The notes beneath the pieces were generated by a model. It had not been told where the DNA came from. It worked only from the letters and a program-made list of their open reading frames with translations, and made no database searches. This document shows positions 1 through 4,740 of a DNA stretch of 5,412 bases, piece after piece. Numbering within the stretch: position 1 is the stretch's first letter; every line of letters begins with the position of its first letter. The DNA lies in contig JACQHV010000032.1 of NCBI GenBank assembly GCA_016198885.1, positions 1 through 5,412 on the forward strand, written 5' to 3'. The position numbers and the translations under genes are program-made. Source of the stretch: Gammaproteobacteria bacterium. Lineage in GTDB: Bacteria; Pseudomonadota; Gammaproteobacteria; Eutrophobiales; Eutrophobiaceae.

Positions 1-10
1 ACATATAGAT

Positions 11-25
11 TTGTGCTACGCACAA
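11..25. repeat. Short perfect hairpin with TTGTGC/GCACAA arms
   Basis: Arms TTGTGC (11-16) and GCACAA (20-25) are perfectly complementary around a 3-nt loop. No T run follows on either strand, so it is not an intrinsic terminator by itself. It lies 3 nt from the longer stem-loop at 29-82. Confidence 0.45.
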
Positions 26-28
26 GAT

Positions 29-82
29 AAAAACCCTAACACATGTTTTGTTGCAACGCAATAATCTTATGTCCGGGTTTTT
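29..82. terminator. Extended stem-loop, possible bidirectional terminator
   Basis: The outer arms AAAAACCC (29-36) and GGGTTTTT (75-82) are a perfect 8-bp inverted repeat. Inside them ACAT (41-44) pairs with ATGT (69-72), and TTGTTGC (48-54) pairs with GCAATAA (58-64) around an AAC loop, with one G-T wobble at 50/62. That gives about 19 paired positions with small internal loops. Each strand ends its stem in GGGTTTTT, so the right arm supplies a five-U run in either direction, which would fit a weak terminator for murU on the minus strand and for any gene arriving from the left. The closing stem has only three G-C pairs and the T run is part of the stem, so termination is an inference. Confidence 0.35.
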
Positions 83-86
83 GACA

Positions 87-107
87 CCCAGTCCGTGAGC
101 GACTGGG
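87..107. repeat. 7-bp perfect hairpin CCCAGTC/GACTGGG
   Basis: CCCAGTC (87-93) pairs with GACTGGG (101-107) across a 7-nt loop. This is the most GC-rich stem in the murU downstream region. There is no adjacent T run on the plus strand. On the minus strand a short A run, not a T run, follows after four bases, so it is not a standard terminator. Confidence 0.45.
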
Positions 108-125
108 GGGTGGTTAGCTGTTGAG

Positions 126-153
126 AGGCCAATCTTTGCTAAACAGTTGGCCT
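126..153 (-). repeat. Inverted repeat just past the murU stop
   Basis: AGGCCAA (126-132) and TTGGCCT (147-153) form a perfect 7-bp stem with a 14-nt loop. On the minus strand it begins 17 nt beyond the murU stop codon, a usual place for a 3' end structure. No T run follows, so it may be a 3' stabilising or Rho-linked structure rather than an intrinsic terminator. A weaker alternative pairing of CTGTT (118-122) with AACAG (142-146) would compete with it. Confidence 0.35.
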
Positions 154-170
154 GAATATAAAGTAAGTAA

Positions 171-833
171 TTACTTTTTGAATTGATTTCGGAGTATTTC
201 CAGCCGTTCCGGTGTCCCGATGTCCAGCCAGCGGCCTGTATAATATTCGCCAGAGACCTGGTTAGCAGCAATTGCCGGCTGTAGTAACGACACCAGGGGA
301 AATACACCGCCACTGCTGCCGGAAAATAATTCCCGGCGATAGACTCCAATCCCGCTGAAGGTGTAACGCACTACACCTGTATTTCTGACCCTGTCCTGTT
401 CCAGGGCAAAATCACCCCCGGGATGATGCGAGGGGTTATTGACCAATACCAGGTGGGCGTGACTGTCCGGATTAACGGGCAATCGCTGCAATGGGAAGTC
501 CGTCCACACATCGGCATTGATAACGATAAAGGGATCATCCCCCAGCAAAGGCAGGGCCCGGAAGATACCGCCGCCGGTCTCTAATGGCTCATCCATTTCG
601 GCCGAATATGAGATATCGGCATTGAAACGGTGACCGTCCCCCAGATGGGCCTCGATTTGATCGCCAAAGAGGGCATGGTTGATCACGATCTCCCTGATGC
701 CGGCATGCACCAGATATTCAACCTGATATTGAATCAATGGCTTGCCGTTTAACTCCAGCATTGCTTTCGGTAGGGTATTGGTCAATGGCCGCATGCGTTC
801 CCCCTGTCCCGCGGCCAGGATCATGGCATGCAT
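171..833 (-). CDS. murU: N-acetylmuramate alpha-1-phosphate uridylyltransferase MurU
   Basis: This cytosolic nucleotidyltransferase joins UTP and MurNAc-1-phosphate to give UDP-MurNAc and pyrophosphate, the last step of the cell-wall recycling bypass that avoids de novo UDP-MurNAc synthesis. The 220-residue protein opens with the sugar-nucleotidyltransferase loop AAGQGERMRPLT (7-18) and the basic LPKAML segment (K23). ETGGG (85-89) likely contacts base or sugar, INAD (105-108) carries the metal-binding aspartate, and WLDIGTPERL lies at 202-211. Length matches short MurU proteins rather than longer RmlA or GlmU relatives. The ATG at 833 is preferred because GAGGT lies 9 nt upstream; the in-frame ATG at 824 would place that site too far away and remove the conserved N-terminus. 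It overlaps the end of amgK by 13 bp, implying translational coupling. A mannose-1-phosphate guanylyltransferase-like role is a less likely alternative given the AmgK partner. Confidence 0.9.
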   Translation of the reverse strand: MHAMILAAGQGERMRPLTNTLPKAMLELNGKPLIQYQVEYLVHAGIREIVINHALFGDQIEAHLGDGHRFNADISYSAEMDEPLETGGGIFRALPLLGDDPFIVINADVWTDFPLQRLPVNPDSHAHLVLVNNPSHHPGGDFALEQDRVRNTGVVRYTFSGIGVYRRELFSGSSGGVFPLVSLLQPAIAANQVSGEYYTGRWLDIGTPERLEILRNQFKK

Positions 834-1816
834 GTATTATTTACCTCGTTCAGGACGGGGGTCACTTTGGAACGGACCAATTCAATCAGAAGTTCAAGTT
901 CAGGATAGTCCTGATCAAGATCAAGGACATAGGACAGCGTCCTGGGAATATCGAAAAGATAACCTGCCTTGCCATCCCGGTGATAGAGCCGCGCAAAAAT
1001 ACCGCTGGCCTTAAGTTGCCGCTGTACTCCCATGAGATCAAACCAGCGTAGAAAACGGGCCTCTTCTGTTTCACCCGTACAGATTTGGTGGTAAAAATCT
1101 ATTGCCCAGTTATTTACCTGTCGCCTCGGCCACTTGATATAGCAATCCTTAAGCAAGGAGACGAGATCGTAAGTAAAGGGTCCCACTACGGCATCCTGAA
1201 AATCCAAAATGCCCGGATTATGCGTTTTACAGTACATAAGATTGCGTGAATGATAATCTCTGTGCACAAAGACTTTCGGTTGTGACAGGGCTGACTCTTC
1301 GAGAAATAGAAATATTTTATTCAGGCCGGCATGCTCCTTTTTACCGAGCGAAATACCAAGATGCCTGTCCAGCAGCCAGTCCCTGAATAATCCCATTTCG
1401 TTCATAAGCAGGGCTTCACTGTAGGGTGGCAGTCCGGTGCAATCACTATTCTTCTGAATTTTTACCAGGGCGGATAATGCATCCCCATAAAGTTTATCTG
1501 CATTGCTAACCGATAAAACATTCAGATAGAGATCAGAGCCGAGGTCCGTCAGCAGCAAAAATCCCTGCTCCAGATCCTGATTTAGAATCGCGGGCGCATT
1601 AACACCGGAGGCCCGTAAGCGTTTCGTAATGTCAGCAAACGGCTTACAATCCTCACGTGCGGGCGGCGCATCCATTACTATATAAGACTGATTATCATAT
1701 TGAAGCCGGAGATACCTGCGAAAACTGGCATCCCCGGATGCGGGCAGAAGAGAATAATTTTTTAACTCAAGTTCGTCCCGTAACCAGGTGTGTAGCTGTT
1801 CCAGACGATCAGACAT
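821..1816 (-). CDS. amgK: N-acetylmuramate/N-acetylglucosamine anomeric kinase AmgK
   Basis: This cytosolic kinase phosphorylates the anomeric hydroxyl of MurNAc (and GlcNAc) with ATP, giving the alpha-1-phosphate used by MurU. In Pseudomonas this route recycles peptidoglycan sugars and lowers sensitivity to fosfomycin; E. coli instead uses the MurQ etherase. The 331-residue protein has an aminoglycoside-phosphotransferase/choline-kinase fold. SGDASFRRYLRL (27-38) belongs to the nucleotide-binding lobe. The catalytic loop VHRDYHSRN (184-192) supplies D187 and N192, and ILDFQD (203-208) supplies metal-binding D205. The C-terminal block VQRQLKASGIFARLYHRDGK (264-283) is typical of AmgK-like proteins. 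I chose the ATG at 1816; an in-frame TTG at 1825 would add three residues, and neither has a strong ribosome binding site. The gene ends inside murU, so the two are co-transcribed. Unusually, it is divergent to the LPS operon. Confidence 0.9.
   Translation of the reverse strand: MSDRLEQLHTWLRDELELKNYSLLPASGDASFRRYLRLQYDNQSYIVMDAPPAREDCKPFADITKRLRASGVNAPAILNQDLEQGFLLLTDLGSDLYLNVLSVSNADKLYGDALSALVKIQKNSDCTGLPPYSEALLMNEMGLFRDWLLDRHLGISLGKKEHAGLNKIFLFLEESALSQPKVFVHRDYHSRNLMYCKTHNPGILDFQDAVVGPFTYDLVSLLKDCYIKWPRRQVNNWAIDFYHQICTGETEEARFLRWFDLMGVQRQLKASGIFARLYHRDGKAGYLFDIPRTLSYVLDLDQDYPELELLIELVRSKVTPVLNEVNNTCMP
843..847 (-). promoter_or_regulatory. Shine-Dalgarno GAGGT for murU inside amgK
   Basis: Read on the minus strand, GAGGT sits 9 nt before the ATG at 833, within the last codons of amgK. 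It is the clearest ribosome binding site in the window and decides the murU start in favour of 833 over 824. Confidence 0.65.
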
Positions 1817-1897
1817 GGTTATCAATCACTGTCAAAAAAATATATTGCACCATCAGCACAACAATTCCGAATGAAATAGTAAATATTAAATACTTGC

Positions 1898-1903
1898 ATC
1901 ATA
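1898..1903 (-). promoter_or_regulatory. Candidate -10 box TATGAT for amgK-murU
   Basis: On the minus strand this reads TATGAT, one mismatch from the sigma-70 consensus, about 80 nt upstream of the amgK start. No clear -35 lies at the expected distance. An alternative minus-strand pair is TTGGCA (1935-1930) with TATTCT (1911-1906), spaced 18 bp. Confidence 0.25.
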
Positions 1904-1904
1904 C

Positions 1905-1910
1905 TAGAAT
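1905..1910 (+). promoter_or_regulatory. Candidate -10 box TAGAAT for the kdsD operon
   Basis: TAGAAT differs from the sigma-70 consensus at one position and lies about 70 nt before the kdsD ATG, with strongly AT-rich DNA upstream. There is no recognisable -35 and no extended -10 TG, so the call rests on this hexamer and its location. A second weak option is TTGACT (1938-1943) with TATGAG (1959-1964), spaced only 15 bp. Confidence 0.28.
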
Positions 1911-1981
1911 ATCCGGGTGTTTTATCACTTGCCAAGATTGACTGATTGCTCATGGCAGTATGAGTGGCTGGCTGTTTGCCT

Positions 1982-2974
1982 ATGAATAAAGCTGCAAAAA
2001 AACATGACTTGAAGAAGTTGATTGAGCTTGGTCGTGCGGTTATCAAGACCGAGACTAATGCCATCGCAGATTTATCTGCGCGTATTGATGAGAAGTTTGC
2101 CTCCGCCTGTCAATATATACTTGAATGCGAGGGCCGTACTGTTGTTATCGGCATGGGCAAATCAGGCCATATCGGCAACAAGATTGCCGCAACACTGGCC
2201 AGCACCGGCACCCCTGCATTTTTTGTCCATCCCGGTGAAGCCAGTCATGGCGATCTGGGTATGATTACAAAAGATGATGTGGTGATTACGCTATCTAACT
2301 CCGGCGAGACAGACGAGATCATTACCTTATTACCTGTTATCAAACGCCTTAACATACCGCTTATCACTCTGACCGGTAATCCCAATTCCACCCTGGCCAG
2401 GGCAGCCACCGTTAATATTGACGTCAGTGTAAAACAGGAGGCCTGTCCACTGGGGCTTGCGCCAACGGCCAGTACCACCGCCGCGCTTGCGATGGGTGAT
2501 GCACTTGCAATTGCCTTGCTGGAAGCCCGCGGTTTCAGTGCAGACGACTTTGCCCAGGCCCACCCCGGCGGGATTCTCGGTCGACGCCTCCTTTTGCATG
2601 TCAATGACATCATGCACACAGACAAGGAGATACCCCGTGTTTATGAAGATACCCTGCTCAAGGATACTTTGGTTGAGATGACTCAAAAGGGATTGGGTAC
2701 AACAGCAATCGTTGACAAGAGCGATCGTGTGATTGGCATTTTTACCGATGGCGACCTCAGGCGGGCGCTTGATGGCGGAGTCGATATACACAAAATGAAA
2801 ATCGGCAAGCTTATTTCACGCAAATACAAGGCGATTGATAAAGACCGTCTTGCTGCCGAGGCGCTTGCGATGATGGAGGATTGCAAGATCAATGCGTTAC
2901 TGGTAGTTGATGATCAGAACAAACTCATCGGTATTCTCAATATGCATGATCTGCTGAGAGCAAGGGTAGTCTGA
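1982..2974 (+). CDS. kdsD: D-arabinose-5-phosphate isomerase KdsD
   Basis: This cytosolic isomerase interconverts D-ribulose-5-phosphate and D-arabinose-5-phosphate, the first committed step to KDO, the sugar joining lipid A to the LPS core. The 330-residue protein has an N-terminal SIS sugar-isomerase domain (about 45-185), with GMGKSGHIG (57-65), the HPGEASHGDLGM block (83-94), SNSGE (105-109) and EACPLGLAPT (153-162). K60, E112, E153 and H194 align with the E. coli active-site residues K59, E111, E152 and H193. Two CBS domains follow (about 208-265 and 275-330), ending MHDLLRARVV much like the E. coli protein. The ATG at 1982 gives a length close to the E. coli enzyme (328). A GTG at 1964 would add six residues and lies in a possible hairpin; neither start has a strong ribosome binding site. 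It heads the operon, 4 bp before kdsC. Confidence 0.95.
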   Translation: MNKAAKKHDLKKLIELGRAVIKTETNAIADLSARIDEKFASACQYILECEGRTVVIGMGKSGHIGNKIAATLASTGTPAFFVHPGEASHGDLGMITKDDVVITLSNSGETDEIITLLPVIKRLNIPLITLTGNPNSTLARAATVNIDVSVKQEACPLGLAPTASTTAALAMGDALAIALLEARGFSADDFAQAHPGGILGRRLLLHVNDIMHTDKEIPRVYEDTLLKDTLVEMTQKGLGTTAIVDKSDRVIGIFTDGDLRRALDGGVDIHKMKIGKLISRKYKAIDKDRLAAEALAMMEDCKINALLVVDDQNKLIGILNMHDLLRARVV

Positions 2975-2978
2975 TTTC

Positions 2979-3506
2979 ATGCAAGATATCATCGAGAAGG
3001 CGAAACGAATACGCCTGGTTGTCTTCGATGTTGACGGTGTCTTGACCGATGGCGGTCTTATCCTTGGTGAAAGCGGGGATGAGTACAAGATTTTTCATGT
3101 GCGCGACGGCCAGGGACTGGTAATGTTGCGTGAGAGCGGTTGTTTTATCGCAGTGATTACAGCGCGGTCATCCCGCATTGTCTCTGAACGCATGACATCG
3201 CTGGGAATTGAATATGTTTATCAGGGACAAAATGATAAAGGGAGGGCTTTTTTGGAATTAATGGAAAAATTAAAGTTAAGCAAGGAGCAAACGGCTTTTA
3301 TCGGTGATGATTTTATGGACTTGCCCGCGATGATCCGTGCCGGCCTGGCAATTGCTGTTGCTGATGCCCATCCCATTGTTAAAGAACATGCGCATTGGAC
3401 GACAAATGCGGCTGGTGGCAACGGCGCCGCCCGGGAGGTTTGCGAACTGATTATGCAATCTCAGGGCACATTACAAATGCAGATACAACACTTCCTCAAA
3501 CATTGA
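2979..3506 (+). CDS. kdsC: 3-deoxy-D-manno-octulosonate-8-phosphate phosphatase KdsC
   Basis: This cytosolic, Mg-dependent HAD-family phosphatase releases phosphate from KDO-8-phosphate to give free KDO, which is then activated by KdsB. The 175-residue protein is a cap-less, tetramer-type C0 HAD enzyme. Motif I is FDVDGVLTDG (16-25; nucleophile D17, acid/base D19), motif II ends ITAR (60-63; T61), the motif III lysine is in QGQNDKG (K87), and motif IV is GDDFMDLP (109-116). AVADAHP (126-132) and GGNGAAREVC (146-155) are family-typical C-terminal blocks. It is slightly shorter than the E. coli protein (188) because it lacks an N-terminal extension. The ATG lies 4 bp after the kdsD stop, with AAGGG at 2962-2966 as a possible, somewhat distant ribosome binding site. 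Confidence 0.95.
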   Translation: MQDIIEKAKRIRLVVFDVDGVLTDGGLILGESGDEYKIFHVRDGQGLVMLRESGCFIAVITARSSRIVSERMTSLGIEYVYQGQNDKGRAFLELMEKLKLSKEQTAFIGDDFMDLPAMIRAGLAIAVADAHPIVKEHAHWTTNAAGGNGAAREVCELIMQSQGTLQMQIQHFLKH

Positions 3507-3531
3507 TCAAGATACGTTACGCATTGCAGCC

Positions 3532-3547
3532 CGGAAATTAAATTCCG
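3532..3547 (+). repeat. Small hairpin before lptC
   Basis: CGGAA (3532-3536) pairs with TTCCG (3543-3547) around a 6-nt loop, in the 53-bp gap between kdsC and lptC and ending 12 nt before the lptC ATG. lptC lacks a clear Shine-Dalgarno sequence, so the stem may affect ribosome loading. It is short and may be chance. Confidence 0.25.
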
Positions 3548-3559
3548 AATCGAATTACC

Positions 3560-4129
3560 ATGTCTCTCCGCTTGAAAATTTTGATTGTGCTGGGTATGTT
3601 GACGATAGGCAGTGCCTGGCTGCTGAACTACCTGGCTGGCAAAAAGCCTACAACCACAAATGCACTGTCACATGAGCCGGATTATTATATGGAAAATTTC
3701 ACTACAATAACCATGGAAGAGGACGGGACTGCAAAAAACAAATTGCGTGCTGAATACATGGCGCATTATCCGGATGACAACACCACCGAACTGCTGAAAC
3801 CCATGCTGGAGGTCTTCCGCAAGGATAAATTACCCATCATGATCATTGCCGATAAAGGTTGGGTTACGGCGGATAATGAGGTTATTCTATTAAGTGGCAA
3901 TGTGAAGCTGTGGCAGGATGATGAGGCGGGAGAGCGTAAACTGGAAATTATCACCAGCGATGTAAAGATATTGATGGATCAGGAATATGCAGAAACGGAC
4001 AAACCCGCAACCATGACGGGCAAAAGAATGATCGTAAATTCAACCGGCGTTCGCGCCTACTTTAAAGAAAATCGACTTGAGTTATTACACAATGTGCACG
4101 GAAAAATATTACCTGAACAAACTGATTAA
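3560..4129 (+). CDS. lptC: LPS export system protein LptC
   Basis: LptC is a bitopic inner-membrane protein that takes LPS extracted by LptB2FG and passes it to the LptA periplasmic bridge; its transmembrane helix also modulates the transporter ATPase. The 189-residue protein starts with a single uncleaved membrane helix (about 5-26, KILIVLGMLTIGSAWLLNYL) and continues as a periplasmic beta-jellyroll domain. The family-typical opening PDYYMENF lies at 40-47, followed by repeated beta-strand segments such as ADKGWVTADNEVILLSGNVKLW (starting at 97), and an end strand rich in NVHG. Length is near E. coli LptC (191). Sequence conservation in this family is low, so the call rests on helix plus jellyroll pattern and on position between kdsC and lptA. 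It overlaps lptA by 38 bp and has a weak ribosome binding site. Confidence 0.9.
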   Translation: MSLRLKILIVLGMLTIGSAWLLNYLAGKKPTTTNALSHEPDYYMENFTTITMEEDGTAKNKLRAEYMAHYPDDNTTELLKPMLEVFRKDKLPIMIIADKGWVTADNEVILLSGNVKLWQDDEAGERKLEIITSDVKILMDQEYAETDKPATMTGKRMIVNSTGVRAYFKENRLELLHNVHGKILPEQTD

Positions 4130-4658
4130 ATTTCCCGTTCTTGTACTTATATATTCAATCAGCCTGCATACATGGGCTCTGTCGACTGACAAGGATCAGC
4201 CGATCGAGATTGAGGCGGATAGTGCCGAGCTGGATGATAAAAAAGGGGTCACGGTTTATCACGGTAATGTCGTTGTCACCCAGGGCAGCATACGCATGAC
4301 CGGTGACACCATGACCGTCTATTTTTCAGAAGATGAAGATCTCGAGACCGTTATCCTGGAAGGACGCCCTGCCACCTACCGGCAGCTTCCCGACGAGAGT
4401 GATATATACGATGAAGCCGAGGCCTTGCGCATGGAATATTACGAATTGAAAAACCTGATTGTGCTTATCGATAACGCCCTGGTTAAACAGGAAGAATTCC
4501 GCTTCAGTGGCAACAGGATTGAATATGATACCGCGCTAAGCCAAATCAGGGCTCATGGGAAATCACAAACAGATGCATCTGAAAAAGACGGGGATTCAGC
4601 CGCACAGAAAGATGATCGGGTCAAAATCATTATAAAACCCAAGAAAAAAGAAGAATAA
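4092..4658 (+). CDS. lptA: LPS transport periplasmic bridge protein LptA
   Basis: LptA is a periplasmic OstA-fold protein whose copies join end to end between LptC and LptD, forming the hydrophobic groove that carries LPS to the outer membrane. The 188-residue precursor has a Sec signal peptide: lysine-containing n-region (1-13), hydrophobic core FPVLVLIYSISLHTWA, and probable cleavage after TWA (27-29). The mature protein begins with the diagnostic QPIEIEADSAELDDKKGVTVY block (from 36) and HGNVVVTQGSIRMTGD (from 57), then jellyroll strands to about 155. The last 30 or so residues are a charged, low-complexity tail ending KPKKKEE. The ATG at 4092 lies inside lptC (38-bp overlap); an in-frame TTG at 4077 would add five residues. 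The n-region would be too short from any later start. Length is close to E. coli LptA (185). Confidence 0.92.
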   Translation: MCTEKYYLNKLIKFPVLVLIYSISLHTWALSTDKDQPIEIEADSAELDDKKGVTVYHGNVVVTQGSIRMTGDTMTVYFSEDEDLETVILEGRPATYRQLPDESDIYDEAEALRMEYYELKNLIVLIDNALVKQEEFRFSGNRIEYDTALSQIRAHGKSQTDASEKDGDSAAQKDDRVKIIIKPKKKEE

Positions 4659-4740
4659 AAATAACAATATTTCCAATTTCAATTCTGCTGAAAAGCAAAA
4701 CATGTAAAACCGTCCTTTTGCTCAAGGATATAATGCCTGT
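4659..4740 (+). promoter_or_regulatory. lptA-lptB gap: lptB leader with ribosome site and promoter-like box
   Basis: This 82-bp AT-rich gap is the largest in the plus-strand operon. AAGGA (4724-4728) is the probable lptB ribosome binding site, 12 nt before the ATG. A perfect TATAAT lies at 4729-4734, but without a -35; a promoter there would start RNA about at the lptB ATG. AGCAAAA (4694-4700) can pair with TTTTGCT (4716-4722), and TCCTT (4713-4717) can instead pair with AAGGA, hiding the ribosome site. The two foldings share bases and exclude each other. No terminator is seen. Confidence 0.4.

Larger units (their letters stand above)
1..170. other. Non-coding region downstream of murU, rich in inverted repeats
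   Basis: I see no supportable gene here. Plus-strand frames entering from the left edge close at or before position 64, and no minus-strand frame has a credible start with a ribosome binding site. The stretch holds four separate stem-loops in a row (11-25, 29-82, 87-107 and 126-153), listed individually. It lies just past the murU stop codon, so some of these may end or stabilise the amgK-murU transcript. None is a textbook terminator with a GC-rich stem directly followed by a long T run. A structured RNA is an alternative that the sequence alone cannot settle. Confidence 0.6.
1817..1981. promoter_or_regulatory. AT-rich divergent intergenic region amgK/kdsD
   Basis: These 165 bp separate the divergent amgK and kdsD starts and must hold promoters for both operons unless transcription reaches kdsD from elsewhere. 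The centre (about 1836-1912) is AT-rich. Candidate -10 boxes for each direction lie back to back at 1898-1910. A short stem CTCAT (1949-1953)/ATGAG (1960-1964) sits just before the kdsD start. I found no convincing operator palindrome, and neither -10 has a good -35 at 16-18 bp. Confidence 0.6.

Noticed and set aside
2..64. Open plus-strand frame from the left edge, about 20 codons, ending TAA at 62-64, which might be the tail of a convergent gene.
   Set aside because: Too short to recognise, and its last part lies inside the stem-loop at 29-82. Open frames of this length are common by chance.
81..86. Exact TTGACA on the plus strand downstream of murU, as a promoter -35.
   Set aside because: The expected -10 position holds a G run, and no plus-strand gene follows.
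34..119. Possible integron attC site: CCCTAAC at 34-40 and GTTAGCT at 113-119 are inverted at CTAAC/GTTAG with attC-like spacing.
   Set aside because: Both ends break the attC core consensus (RYYYAAC and GTTRRRY), and the interior folds as separate hairpins rather than one long attC stem. No integron gene or cassette is visible.
157..162. TATAAA on the plus strand as a -10 box.
   Set aside because: No good -35, and transcription would run antisense into murU with no plus-strand gene to serve.
880..935. Repetitive-looking GTTCAAGTTCAGG and GATCAAGATCAAGG stretches in amgK.
   Set aside because: They encode the acidic, leucine-rich DLDQDYPELELLIEL segment, and the repetition follows from the residues.
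737..1051. Plus-strand open frames of 90-104 codons across the amgK/murU junction.
   Set aside because: Antisense shadows of two well-supported genes, with no family resemblance.
1830..1835. TTGACA on the minus strand close to the amgK start as a -35.
   Set aside because: It is only about 14 nt upstream of the start codon, leaving its -10 inside the gene.
2391..2402. Perfect 12-bp palindrome CCCTGGCCAGGG inside kdsD.
   Set aside because: It encodes well-aligned SIS-domain residues and lies mid-gene, so it is probably a codon-level coincidence.
2245..2791. Long minus-strand open frames overlapping kdsD (126 and 153 codons).
   Set aside because: They are antisense to a strongly conserved gene, show no recognisable domain, and lack ribosome sites.
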